Shown here piece after piece: positions 17,890-26,545 of a stretch of DNA of 64,000 bases. Below the pieces are notes generated by a model, which saw only the letters and a program-made list of their open reading frames with translations, made no database searches and was not told the DNA's origin. Both the position numbers and the translations under genes were made by a program. Every line of letters begins with the position of its first letter. Position 1 is the stretch's first letter. The stretch comes from Bacteroidia bacterium. Lineage in GTDB: Bacteria > Bacteroidota > Bacteroidia > B-17B0 > Aurantibacillaceae. The stretch covers positions 89,319-153,318 of the forward strand of contig JAEUTN010000008.1 in the NCBI GenBank assembly GCA_016787895.1. Direction: 5' to 3'.

Positions 17890-18468
17890 ATGCTTGAACG
17901 TTTAGAACACATCGACCGGGAATTGTTTTTCTTTATTAATTCCTCACACTCCACTTTTATGGATGGGCTGATGTGGCAATTAAGTAAGGACTGGCCAACG
18001 GTAGTGTTTGTGTTGCTTTTTTTGATTTACGTTTACCGCAAATACAACATTAAAACAAGTCTGTCGGTGCTTTTGGGTGTGCTGCTGGTGCTGGCCTGCA
18101 CCGATTTAAGCACCAATGTAATCAAACACAACGTAAAACGTTACCGTCCCACTCACAATACTGAAATCGGTCCACGGGTACATGTGGTGAATGATTACAA
18201 AGGCGGCACTTACGGCTTTTTTTCCTCTCATGCCGCCAACGCCTTTGGTATCATCACTTACCTTGCTTTACTATCGAAACACCTGGGTCTTCGATATCGT
18301 TATTTGTTTTTTTTATATCCGCTGGTTGTGAGTTTAAGCCGGGTTTACCTTGGGGTGCATTATCCCAGCGATGTGTTTGTTGGGGCCTGCAGCGGACTGC
18401 TGTTTGGCAGCCTCCTGTATTCTCTGATGATTCGTTATTTTGTAAAATTCGGGCATGCGAACAGCTAG
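17890..18468 (+). CDS. PAP2 superfamily lipid phosphatase
   Basis: The 192-residue inner-membrane protein carries all three PAP2 motifs: KHNVKRYRP, FFSSHAAN and SRVYLGVHYPSD, with the catalytic His residues in motifs 2 and 3 facing the periplasm. Likely substrates are undecaprenyl diphosphate, phosphatidylglycerol phosphate or lipid A phosphate; the sequence does not decide. About five to six membrane segments. It is divergent from the RidA-like gene; a TACCTTTC box (17871-17878) lies only 11 bases before the ATG, implying a very short leader. The next gene overlaps it by 14 bases. Confidence 0.9.
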   Translation: MLERLEHIDRELFFFINSSHSTFMDGLMWQLSKDWPTVVFVLLFLIYVYRKYNIKTSLSVLLGVLLVLACTDLSTNVIKHNVKRYRPTHNTEIGPRVHVVNDYKGGTYGFFSSHAANAFGIITYLALLSKHLGLRYRYLFFLYPLVVSLSRVYLGVHYPSDVFVGACSGLLFGSLLYSLMIRYFVKFGHANS

Positions 18469-19309
18469 TTTGTTATTACTCTCCCTGTTTTGTCTGCCGG
18501 TTTTCGGGCAATTACCTGAAACTCAACTTTGGCTGATCCAGGTCAAAAAAGAAAAGGACAGTGTGTTTTTGGCTAAGGGCACTTGCATTACGTCAAACAA
18601 AGGCTATCACAACCAGCCCTGTTTTTCAAGCGATGAAAAACTGCTGTATTTTGTAAGTGCCGATTCAAGCAAACAAACCGATATTTTCTGCTATACCTTG
18701 CGTACCCGTAAAATGCAAAGGGTGACTCAAACCCAGCTCAGTGAATATTCTCCTCAGGAATTAAAACCCGGTGTGTTGTACGCGGTGGTGGTTGAAAAGG
18801 ACAGTGCTCAGAGAATACACGAAATTGAAGCGAAAACAGGCATACACACCAGAGTGCTGGAACCGGATTCGGTTGGGTATTACTGTTTCCTCAATGCCGA
18901 CACCCTCGTTTATTATAAACTTACCGAACCGCATTCTTTAAGAGCTCTGGATCTGACATCGAATTCCGAAACCTGGCTGGGCAATGCGCCGGGCAGGGGA
19001 TTTAAAGCCTTCAACGCTTACACCCTATATTATTGTTTGAAGGATTCCCTTACCACAAGTCTTTACCGTTACAATTTCCGCTTACAAAAAGCGGTTCTCA
19101 TTTCTGACTTTCCAACGGGGGGAGAAGACATTGTGTGGCACAGCACTTTGGGTTTGCTTCGCTCAGAAGGCAAACAAATTTTACAACTTCAGGTAAATAC
19201 GGGGGTTTGGAGACCCCTGTTTGATTTGGGTGGCTTGGGATTGCATCGCATCACACGCTTTGCGTTTGACAAAGATCTGAAGACCCTGGTGGTGGTAGAC
19301 AATTTATGA
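18455..19309 (+). CDS. Exported beta-propeller-like protein (TolB/PD40 type)
   Basis: The 284-residue protein has a signal peptide (MRTASLLLLSLFCLPVFGQ). Repeated blocks such as QPCFSSDEKLLYFVSADSS followed by DIFCYTLRTRKMQRVT fit PD40/WD40-like propeller blades (x-P-x-x-S-x-D-x-x-x-L-x-F), though only about four weak blades can be seen. It is probably periplasmic. It starts within the last codons of the PAP2 gene, so both are translated together. Specific role unknown. Confidence 0.65.
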   Translation: MRTASLLLLSLFCLPVFGQLPETQLWLIQVKKEKDSVFLAKGTCITSNKGYHNQPCFSSDEKLLYFVSADSSKQTDIFCYTLRTRKMQRVTQTQLSEYSPQELKPGVLYAVVVEKDSAQRIHEIEAKTGIHTRVLEPDSVGYYCFLNADTLVYYKLTEPHSLRALDLTSNSETWLGNAPGRGFKAFNAYTLYYCLKDSLTTSLYRYNFRLQKAVLISDFPTGGEDIVWHSTLGLLRSEGKQILQLQVNTGVWRPLFDLGGLGLHRITRFAFDKDLKTLVVVDNL

Positions 19310-19358
19310 GCGCAAGGAAGGTGATTTATTTTGTGCATTTTTTAGTTTGTAATTTTTG

Positions 19359-20870
19359 ATGCTGGCCTTTTCCCTATATCTGCTGCTGCTGTTTTTTCTC
19401 ATACGGTACAACGCGTTTTTCGGTTTGTTTAAAGATGAATCCCTCCATAAAAAAAAGCTCTCCACTCTCTTCTTTCTAAAAGCACTTGCTGTACCCGCCA
19501 TCTATCTCCTTTACTCCCACTTTTACGGAGGAATAGAAAATTTTGATTCCGGGGTATTTTACCGGGATGCGCGCGAACTTAACCGCCTCGCCCGGGAACA
19601 CCCCACCGAGTATCTGAAAGCCATGTTCGGTTTGCAGGACGACAGTACCGGCTCTTTCTTTTTTGAACAATACATCAGCAAAACAAACAACTGGGACAAT
19701 GGGCGCATCCGGATTTTGTTTTACAACGACAATCGTGTAGTCATACGTTTGCATTCATTGATTCATTTTCTTGCCTTCGATTCCTACTTTGTTCACGCGC
19801 TCTTCAGTTGTTTTCTCAGTTACATCGGCCTCTTCTGGATGTACAGCTCCCTTCGCTTTTATTTTAAAGGCCAATCGGTTTACCTGCTGTTGATCTTGTG
19901 TTTGTTCCCTGCCCTTTGGTTGCATACCGGAGCCCTGCTAAAAGAAGGCATAGCCGTGTTTGTAATGGGCGGATTGATGTATTCTCTGCATCAATTGGTG
20001 TTTGTAAGAAGAAGCCCCGGAGTTGTGTTAAGTGTTCTCTGTTGTTTTTACCTCTCCCTTTTACTAAAACCCTATTTGCTGATCTATGCCTTTATTTGTT
20101 TTGCTTTGTTTTTTTGCATAGAAAAATTGGCACCCAAACGTAAACTGCTCAGCTTTGTGAGTGCTTTAACTTTAATGCTACTGTGCCTCGATGCCGGGGT
20201 TCGCATTAAAATAAATAAATCGCTTTACGAAATAGCCGGCATGCGGCAGGTGGTGTTCAGCGACGCGGCAAAAGGAGGGATTTTTTTAGTGGATAGTCTC
20301 AAATTTATTCGCCTGGAATACGACAGCTCATTGGTAACAGAACTCAAGGACAAAAAGGGGTATTATCGTATTAAAAAAAATGCGGCTTATATGTATTGGG
20401 AACACAGCCACCAGCAAGACACCTTAGTTTGCAAAAACAATACCGATACCAGCAGCGTTTACGAACTAGCCTACACCATGCCTGAAAGCAACAGTAATCT
20501 GGAATATGCTAAAAACAAAAAGGGCCTTGTCAGTGAAGTGTTCAATGGATTATACTACACTCTGGCGTATCCCTTGTTTTTTAATGCCGCATCCACCCAA
20601 CAACACCTTGCTTCTTTTGAAAACCTTTTGCTTTTAACAGCACTTTTCATTTCTCTGTTTGGTTTGATTTTTTCAAAACGTCCGGCTTTTCCGGTAATTG
20701 TTTTTTTATGTTTTGCCCTGGGCGAATGTTTGCTGATAGCCTTTACATCCCCGAATACCGGCGCTATTGTAAGGTACAGGAGCCCTGCCGTAGTATTCAT
20801 TTTGATCAGTGCCTTGTATTATGCCGGGGATTTGAAAAACCTGTTCAAGCCTGCTTCAGCGTCAAAGTAA
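19359..20870 (+). CDS. Polytopic membrane protein of unknown function
   Basis: The 503-residue protein has about ten to twelve hydrophobic segments, separated by one large hydrophilic loop early on (residues about 50-130, with FDSGVFYRDARELNRLAREHP) and a second soluble region in the second half. This arrangement, with an acidic loop after the first segments, resembles lipid-linked-sugar glycosyltransferases of the GT39/GT83 kind and O-antigen-type membrane proteins, but I see no diagnostic motif. The ATG is preferred to the preceding TTG. It lies 49 bases after the propeller gene. Confidence 0.6.
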   Translation: MLAFSLYLLLLFFLIRYNAFFGLFKDESLHKKKLSTLFFLKALAVPAIYLLYSHFYGGIENFDSGVFYRDARELNRLAREHPTEYLKAMFGLQDDSTGSFFFEQYISKTNNWDNGRIRILFYNDNRVVIRLHSLIHFLAFDSYFVHALFSCFLSYIGLFWMYSSLRFYFKGQSVYLLLILCLFPALWLHTGALLKEGIAVFVMGGLMYSLHQLVFVRRSPGVVLSVLCCFYLSLLLKPYLLIYAFICFALFFCIEKLAPKRKLLSFVSALTLMLLCLDAGVRIKINKSLYEIAGMRQVVFSDAAKGGIFLVDSLKFIRLEYDSSLVTELKDKKGYYRIKKNAAYMYWEHSHQQDTLVCKNNTDTSSVYELAYTMPESNSNLEYAKNKKGLVSEVFNGLYYTLAYPLFFNAASTQQHLASFENLLLLTALFISLFGLIFSKRPAFPVIVFLCFALGECLLIAFTSPNTGAIVRYRSPAVVFILISALYYAGDLKNLFKPASASK

Positions 20871-20900
20871 TTTGGTATTTATTGTTTAGATTCGTCCTTG

Positions 20901-22622
20901 ATGAGTTTGGTCAGAAAAAAATCCATTGCCTCCATACATAAGGAACACGAAAGCCGTGCGCAGGAAAGTTTACTCAAACACTTAGGGGTAAAGGATCTTA
21001 CCGCCTTTGGAATTGCCGCCATTATTGGTGCCGGAATTTTTTCCACCATTGGCAAGGCCAGTGCCGACGGCGGCCCCGGTGTAATTTTGCTTTTTATATT
21101 CACCGCACTGGCCTGTAGTTTTGCCGCCTTTGCCTACGCTGAATTTTCTTCCCTTATACCGGTGAGTGGAAGCGCATACACCTACAGTTATGTTGTGTTT
21201 GGGGAAGTGTTTGCCTGGATTATTGGCTGGGCGCTGATTATGGAATATTCCATTGGTAATGTAACGGTTGCCATTTCATGGAGCGATTATTTTACTGCGC
21301 TGTTAGAACACGTGAGTCCATACCGATTGCCCGAATGGATGGGCATGGATTATTTCAGCGCGAAAGAAAGTTATTTTGTTGTACTTGAAAAAATGCGATC
21401 AGGGCTGAGCCTGGATGAGCTCGCAGCGCAAGGCGGAAACGTTATGTTGCTGGATGGATACCATGCCATACAGCAGGCTCCGATGGTTTTGGGGATAAAT
21501 GTGGTTTTGGATGTGCCGGCCCTGCTCATTAATTTGCTTATCACCTGGCTGGTGTACCGCGGCATTAAAGAAAGCCGAAATGCCAGCAACATCATGGTGT
21601 TGATCAAAATTGTAATTGTGTTGCTGGTGATTTTTGTGGGCGCTTTTTACGTGGATGTCAGCAACTGGAATCCCTTTTTGCCCAATGGCATCAGCGGTTT
21701 ATTGTCGGGCATAAGCGCTGTGTTTTTTGCTTACATCGGTTTTGACGCCATTTCCACTACCGCGGAGGAATGTAAAAACCCTCAGCGCGATTTACCGCGG
21801 GGCATATTGTATTCTATCATTATTTGTACCGTGTTGTATGTGGCCATCGCCCTTGTGATTACAGGTATGGTTCACCACAGCGAACTGGCGGTTGGCGATC
21901 CTCTAGCTTATGTGTTTTCAAAAATAAAAGATTTGCAATGGCTGGCCGGAATTGTTGCGGTTAGTGCGGTGGTTGCCATGGCCAGTGTAATGCTGGTGTT
22001 TCAACTCGGCCAACCCCGCATCTGGATGAGCATGAGTCGCGATGGTTTATTACCTCCGGCCTTTGCCCGCATCCATAAAAAATACAAAACCCCTTCCTTT
22101 TCCACCCTGTTCACCGGCTTAATGGTTGCTGTTCCCATCTTTTTTCTGGACATTAACATTGTTACCGACATTTGTTCGGCCGGCACCTTGTTTGCATTTT
22201 GTATGGTTTGCGGCGGGGTGCTTAAACTCCGAATGGACCCGAACGCCCCTCCTTCAAAATTCAAAACACCTTATCTGAATTCAAAATACATCACCGGTGG
22301 ATTATTTGTGCTTAGCCTCATTCTATTATTCACCTATGAGCCGGAGTACATGAACACTTTGCTTATGCCATCCGGATTTTCTTCCTTTTTACACAATACC
22401 CCCATGTATGTGTTTTTTATTGGTTTTGCCTTTCTTTCGGTTTTTTCCTTTCGTTACAATTTTTCACTTATTCCGGTGCTCGGTTTACTCAGTTGTTTTT
22501 ACATGCTTTCGCAATTGGGTTATAAAAACTGGTTGTATTTCACCGCCTGGCTGCTCCTGGGTTTGCTGATATATTTTGTTTACGGCCGAAAGCACAGTAA
22601 ATTAGCAGTTTTAAAGCGATAG
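20901..22622 (+). CDS. APC superfamily amino acid permease (cationic amino acid transporter type)
   Basis: The 573-residue transporter has about 12-14 membrane helices. The APC signature in the first helix is GIAAIIGAGIFSTIG, followed by the EFSSLIPVSGSAYTYSY segment typical of the cationic amino acid transporter (CAT) branch, and FFAYIGFDAISTTAEECKNPQRDLP. It probably exchanges or imports amino acids with protons across the inner membrane; substrate not determined. A roughly 60-residue soluble insert (FSAKESYFVVLEKMRSG onward) lies between early helices. I use the ATG rather than the TTG before it. Confidence 0.92.
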   Translation: MSLVRKKSIASIHKEHESRAQESLLKHLGVKDLTAFGIAAIIGAGIFSTIGKASADGGPGVILLFIFTALACSFAAFAYAEFSSLIPVSGSAYTYSYVVFGEVFAWIIGWALIMEYSIGNVTVAISWSDYFTALLEHVSPYRLPEWMGMDYFSAKESYFVVLEKMRSGLSLDELAAQGGNVMLLDGYHAIQQAPMVLGINVVLDVPALLINLLITWLVYRGIKESRNASNIMVLIKIVIVLLVIFVGAFYVDVSNWNPFLPNGISGLLSGISAVFFAYIGFDAISTTAEECKNPQRDLPRGILYSIIICTVLYVAIALVITGMVHHSELAVGDPLAYVFSKIKDLQWLAGIVAVSAVVAMASVMLVFQLGQPRIWMSMSRDGLLPPAFARIHKKYKTPSFSTLFTGLMVAVPIFFLDINIVTDICSAGTLFAFCMVCGGVLKLRMDPNAPPSKFKTPYLNSKYITGGLFVLSLILLFTYEPEYMNTLLMPSGFSSFLHNTPMYVFFIGFAFLSVFSFRYNFSLIPVLGLLSCFYMLSQLGYKNWLYFTAWLLLGLLIYFVYGRKHSKLAVLKR

Positions 22623-22623
22623 C

Positions 22624-23376
22624 ATGTTAGTATTGATTACAGGAGCCACAGCGGGAATCGGAAAAAGCTGTGCGGAGATTTTTGCAGCTCAGGGCCACCA
22701 TTTGATTTTGTGCGGCAGAAGAAAAGAACGTTTGGATACCATTAAAACCGAACTTGAAAAAAAACACAAGGTCAATATACACACGCTGAGTTTTGACATT
22801 CAAAAACAAACAGAAGTACAGGAGGCCATTCACTCCCTGCCTGCCGATTTAAAAAACATTGATGTGTTGATCAACAATGCCGGATTGGCCGCGGGACTGA
22901 GCAGTATTCAGGATGGTAAACTGGAACACTGGGAACAAATGATCGACACCAACATCAAAGGTTTGCTTTACATCACCAAACACGTGGCCAATTTAATGAT
23001 CCCGAACAAAAGGGGCCATATCATCAACCTGGGCTCCATTGCCGGTAAAGAAGTTTACGCGAATGGCAACGTGTATTGCGCCACCAAACACGCGGTAGAT
23101 GCTTTAAACAAAGCCATGCGCATCGATCTGCTCACGCACCAGATTAAAGTCACCGCCATTCACCCGGGTATGGTTGAAACCGAATTCAGTATTGTGCGTT
23201 TTGATGGGGATGAAGAGCGTGCCAAAAAAGTGTACCAGGGCATGCAACCCCTCAGGCCGGAAGACATCGCCGAAACCATTTACTGGGCGGCTACCCGCCC
23301 GGCTCACGTCAACATCAACGAGTTAACCATTATGCCCAGCGTACAGGCCACCGCAACACAAGTTATACGCCATTAA
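22624..23376 (+). CDS. SDR oxidoreductase, YdfG-like (3-hydroxy acid / L-allo-threonine dehydrogenase type)
   Basis: This 250-residue classical SDR has the cofactor motif TGATAGIGKS (residues 7-16), NNAG, the catalytic Ser in LGSIAGKE and the YCATK motif. The RRKERL segment after the second strand suggests NADP preference. The motif HPGMVETEFSIVRFDGDEERAKKVYQGMQPLRPEDIAE-type C-terminal half is typical of the YdfG group, which oxidises beta-hydroxy amino acids and 3-hydroxy acids. It starts one base after the permease stop, so both form one transcript. Confidence 0.88.
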   Translation: MLVLITGATAGIGKSCAEIFAAQGHHLILCGRRKERLDTIKTELEKKHKVNIHTLSFDIQKQTEVQEAIHSLPADLKNIDVLINNAGLAAGLSSIQDGKLEHWEQMIDTNIKGLLYITKHVANLMIPNKRGHIINLGSIAGKEVYANGNVYCATKHAVDALNKAMRIDLLTHQIKVTAIHPGMVETEFSIVRFDGDEERAKKVYQGMQPLRPEDIAETIYWAATRPAHVNINELTIMPSVQATATQVIRH

Positions 23377-23379
23377 TGC

Positions 23380-24114
23380 ATGTTAAAGGTTCTGCATAGT
23401 TTTGTTTTGTGCCTGATCTTCTTTTTCTCAGGTCACTCAAAACCATCGGGAGAACCCAACACCCATTTTGGAAGTCGCGTGCGTTTGCACCTTGGTCCCG
23501 CCCTGGGTTTTTACACCATTAACCCCAATCACGCCGCGGAGCCCAAACAAAAATTCAATTTTTTGATTGGCCTGAACAAGGAGTTTAGTCTCAGCAGGGA
23601 TTACAAATCGTTTTTGCTGGTGGGGGTGGATTATTTTTTTCATGGGCTGGGATTTAAATCCTACTATTTCCCGCCCGATACCCTGCAGTTGTACGATAAA
23701 AATTTTGAGTACGATTACAGTTTGCAGGTAAACGAATTGCAATTGCCTGTACAATTTAAATACCTGTTTAAACCCGAACACAACAGTTTGTTCAGTCCTT
23801 ACCTGTGTGTAGGGTATCACCTGCGGTATTTAATGCCATCAAAACTCAAAGTAAGTTATTATGGCAATGTAAAAAAAGAGGAGGAGGCTGAACTGAAGTT
23901 CAAAACTCCTTTGTTTGATGATCAGCTGAACGCCGCGGTAAGCTTAAGTTTGGGTTGGCAAAAAAACAGTCTGGCCAGCTCAAAAGGAAGTTTTTATGTG
24001 GAAGCCAATTTAAGGTACAATTTTTCGCCCTATTATTTTGAGAAGGAGTATGCAGCTAGTTCTTTATACATTAACAGCACCCACCTTATTTTTCAATTGG
24101 GCATACGTTTTTAG
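23380..24114 (+). CDS. Outer-membrane beta-barrel protein
   Basis: The 244-residue protein has a signal peptide ending near FSGHSK, then alternating amphipathic strands separated by polar turns and a final strand ending in aromatic-rich THLIFQLGIRF, as expected for small Bacteroidota outer-membrane barrels (PorT/OmpW-like, 8-10 strands). No specific activity can be assigned. It begins 3 bases after the SDR stop and closes the plus-strand operon. Confidence 0.72.
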   Translation: MLKVLHSFVLCLIFFFSGHSKPSGEPNTHFGSRVRLHLGPALGFYTINPNHAAEPKQKFNFLIGLNKEFSLSRDYKSFLLVGVDYFFHGLGFKSYYFPPDTLQLYDKNFEYDYSLQVNELQLPVQFKYLFKPEHNSLFSPYLCVGYHLRYLMPSKLKVSYYGNVKKEEEAELKFKTPLFDDQLNAAVSLSLGWQKNSLASSKGSFYVEANLRYNFSPYYFEKEYAASSLYINSTHLIFQLGIRF

Positions 24115-24171
24115 ATTCCAAAGCATTCCTGTCATACCAGCCAATAAGGTTCAATTATTATTTAGACGTAC

Positions 24172-24224
24172 TTTCTGCTTTGATGCAGAAAAGGACAAAT
24201 GTGCACAGCACATTTGGGCCGGCC
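24172..24224. repeat. Cluster of perfect hairpins downstream of the barrel gene
   Basis: TTTCTGC (24172-24178) pairs with GCAGAAA (24185-24191); CAAATGTGC (24196-24204) pairs with GCACATTTG (24208-24216) around a 3-base loop; then comes the 8-bp palindrome GGCCGGCC (24217-24224). No run of T follows, so this is not a classical terminator. Confidence 0.7.
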
Positions 24225-24258
24225 AGTGTGTTGGCACCAAAACGCGTAATACTTTACC

Positions 24259-24530
24259 TTACTTTTTGCCTTGACGCTTCGACTTCGCTCAGCACAAGTT
24301 GCAAAAAGTAACAAAAAAATCAAGGCTTCATAAAAATTTCCTAAAATCTTCGCGGCTTCAAGCCGACGAATTGATCATGTCCTGACGCCTCGCGGGTCAG
24401 GACAGCAATTCGTCTCCGCACAACCTTTCCTCAAAAGTCCAAGGAATCAACTACGTGCTAATTTGGAAAGACTTTTTCGGAACTCCTTTTGAAGCCGCTT
24501 CGATTTTTGACGGAAATTTGTATGAGGCCG
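24259..24530 (+). repeat. Dispersed structured element, copy A
   Basis: This non-coding stretch matches an inverted copy at 51259-51500. It begins with an 11-bp hairpin arm pair, TTACTTTTTGC (24259-24269) and GCAAAAAGTAA (24301-24311), then AAATCAAGGCTTCAT, then a long hairpin whose inner stem is GTCCTGAC/GTCAGGAC and outer stem GACGAATTG/CAATTCGTC (about 24364-24413), and ends with TTCGGAACTCCTTTTGA and CGCTTCGAT. The region beyond, to 24700, is also free of a credible gene: a 79-codon frame there lies in the repeat and lacks family features. The remaining 24115-24788 spacer holds the hairpin cluster before it and the next promoter after it. Confidence 0.75.
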
Positions 24531-24746
24531 CCTTACTGGGAGGGCTAGCTGTGAGTGGTAGCTTCAAGAAATGCTTAGCAGTCTGTGAGCGGGCAAGGAC
24601 TCGGCGCAGCGACTTTCGAGGTCTTCGTTCCTCTGAGTGTGGGGATCTCGAAGGTCTTTGTCGGCAGTGGGCACCGGGCAACAAATCGAAGTGACAGGTT
24701 AATTAAATGCTTTCTCAAAGTCTTTACGTCCGAAAGTAGGTTAAAG

Positions 24747-24754
24747 TAAATTTG
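24747..24754 (+). promoter_or_regulatory. -7 element of the exported aminotransferase-RidA operon
   Basis: TAAATTTG is a perfect TAnnTTTG match, 34 bases upstream of the ATG. The -33 position holds only a partial TTTA. Confidence 0.4.
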
Positions 24755-24788
24755 AATTTATAAATCCCTTCTTTATCTTTATTCTATT

Positions 24789-26105
24789 ATGGACAGGCGA
24801 CATTTTTTAATGGCCACGGCAGGTACGCTTTCCGCCATGGATTTTCTGGCAGGGATAAATGCGCCCTTCGCAAAGGAGCTTGAACACAAACTAAATTTGC
24901 TTGAAAGTGACAAGTCTGGTAAAAGCGCTGAAAATGAAGATTTCTGGGGCTGGGTCAGGGAATCTTACACCGTTTCTCCCAACCTTATTAACCTCAACAA
25001 CGGGGGTGTGGGTCCGCAACCGAAAGTGGTGCAGGACGCACACATTCGGTATTACCACTATTGCAACGAAGCGCCCTCGTATTACATGTGGCGCATCCTC
25101 GATCAGGGGCGTGAGGGATTAAGAACCAAACTGGCAGAGCTTAGCGGAGTTTCGGCAGAAGAACTCGCCATTAACCGCAATTCCACCGAAGGATTAAACA
25201 GCATTATTTTCGGCCTGAGTCTGAAAGAAGGAGACGAGGTGGTGATGAGCACCTTTGATTACCCCAACATGATGAATGCCTGGAAACAACGGGAGATGAG
25301 AGATGGGGTAAAACTGGTGTGGATCAACATTCCCCAACCTCTGGAAGATGAAAAGGCCATTCTTAAACTGTATCAGGACGCCATAACGCCCAAAACCAAA
25401 GTGGTTCACATTACCCACATGATTAACTGGACCGGGAACCTGGTTCCCTGTAAAGCCATCGCAGAGTACGCGCACAGCAAAGGCTGTGAAGTGATTGTGG
25501 ATGCCGCGCATACCTTCGCCCACATTGATTTTAAAATTCCGGATACCGGCGCCGACTACCTGGCTACCTCTTTGCATAAATGGTTATGCGCGCCTTTTGG
25601 CAGCGGACTTTTGTACATTAAAAAGGAAAAAATCAGAAAGATCTGGCCCTTGTTGTCCAGCGCCGACCCGAACAGCAGCGACATACGAAAATTTGAAAAC
25701 CTGGGCACCCGTTCCTTTGCCTCTGAAATGGCTATTGGAGCCGCTGTTGATTTCCACCAGGTCATCGGAATAAAACGCAAAGAGGCCCGATTGCGTTATC
25801 TGAAAGAATACTGGACGGATAAAGTCGAAAAACTTCAGAACGTGAACTTTTATTCTTCACTCAAACCCAAATTTTCCTGCGCTATTGCTAACATTGGATT
25901 TGAAGGCTGGCAGGCTCCTCAAATCGAAGCCCGTTTGTTCGAGCGATATAAGATTCATACGGTGTCCATTATTCATGAAGGCGTGAATGGCATTCGCGTT
26001 ACGCCCAATGTATACACCAGCACCAGAGATCTTGATTTGCTGGTGAAAGGACTACTTGAAATTTCAAAATCACCCCCTCCACCCAATCCCAAAAAAGAAG
26101 GATGA
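24789..26105 (+). CDS. PLP-dependent aminotransferase class V fold protein with a Tat-like leader (isopenicillin N epimerase-like)
   Basis: The 438-residue protein begins MDRRHFLMATAGTLSAMDFLAG, an RR-containing leader of twin-arginine type, pointing to export in folded form with its cofactor. The rest is a fold-type I enzyme of the class V group: NNGGVGPQP near residue 70, NRNSTEGLN, VDAAHTFAHIDF (PLP-binding Asp and the His of the DAxH motif) and the Schiff-base Lys in TSLHKWLCAPFGSG. Related exported proteins are annotated as isopenicillin N epimerase-like or cysteine desulfurase-like; true substrate unknown. The C-terminus is Pro-rich. The stop overlaps the ATG of an exported RidA protein (ATGA). 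Confidence 0.85.
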   Translation: MDRRHFLMATAGTLSAMDFLAGINAPFAKELEHKLNLLESDKSGKSAENEDFWGWVRESYTVSPNLINLNNGGVGPQPKVVQDAHIRYYHYCNEAPSYYMWRILDQGREGLRTKLAELSGVSAEELAINRNSTEGLNSIIFGLSLKEGDEVVMSTFDYPNMMNAWKQREMRDGVKLVWINIPQPLEDEKAILKLYQDAITPKTKVVHITHMINWTGNLVPCKAIAEYAHSKGCEVIVDAAHTFAHIDFKIPDTGADYLATSLHKWLCAPFGSGLLYIKKEKIRKIWPLLSSADPNSSDIRKFENLGTRSFASEMAIGAAVDFHQVIGIKRKEARLRYLKEYWTDKVEKLQNVNFYSSLKPKFSCAIANIGFEGWQAPQIEARLFERYKIHTVSIIHEGVNGIRVTPNVYTSTRDLDLLVKGLLEISKSPPPPNPKKEG

Positions 26106-26545
26106 GAATGTTAATCATCTTAATGCTGTTTATCGCTCTTGTTGTTCTTTACTGTTCAAAACAAGAGGCCGTTTCCCGTAAAATTATTGTGAGCACGGAG
26201 GCCCCTGCCGCCATTGGGCCTTACAGCCAGGCAGTAAAAGTCGGGGAACGAGTATATGTGTCGGGGCAGATTGCGCTTGACAAAAGCGGAAAACTGGACA
26301 GCAGTTCAGTAGCAGCAGAAACAGAAAAGTGTTTGCAAAACATCAAAGCCATTGTTGAAGCGGCGGGCTTTGATTTAAAAGCCGTTTCTAAATGCACTGT
26401 GTTTCTTACCGACTTAAACCGTTTTCAGGAAATGAACGAGGTGTATGCCCGCTATTTTCACGAACAAGCCCCTGCCCGGGAAACCATAGGTGTAAAAGCT
26501 TTGCCCAAAGGTGCACACGTAGAAATTTCGGCGATTGTGAATTGA
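26102..26545 (+). CDS. Exported RidA family enamine/imine deaminase
   Basis: The 147-residue protein has a hydrophobic leader (MLIILMLFIALVVLYCSKQ) followed by a full RidA domain: IGPYSQAVKVGERVYVSGQIALD at the start and ARETIGVKALPKGAHVEISAI at the end, with the conserved Arg and Glu that bind and hydrolyse 2-aminoacrylate-type imines. Most RidA proteins are cytoplasmic; here the leader suggests a periplasmic or membrane-anchored form. The Cys after VLY is not a canonical lipobox because of Tyr at -1. It is translationally coupled (ATGA overlap) to the Tat-type PLP enzyme, whose reaction could yield such imines. Confidence 0.85.
   Translation: MRMLIILMLFIALVVLYCSKQEAVSRKIIVSTEAPAAIGPYSQAVKVGERVYVSGQIALDKSGKLDSSSVAAETEKCLQNIKAIVEAAGFDLKAVSKCTVFLTDLNRFQEMNEVYARYFHEQAPARETIGVKALPKGAHVEISAIVN

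Noticed and set aside
24455..24694. A 79-codon frame in the spacer after the beta-barrel gene
   Set aside because: It lies within the dispersed element, starts with GTG, and parts of the same DNA recur at 51259-51500 without keeping the frame.
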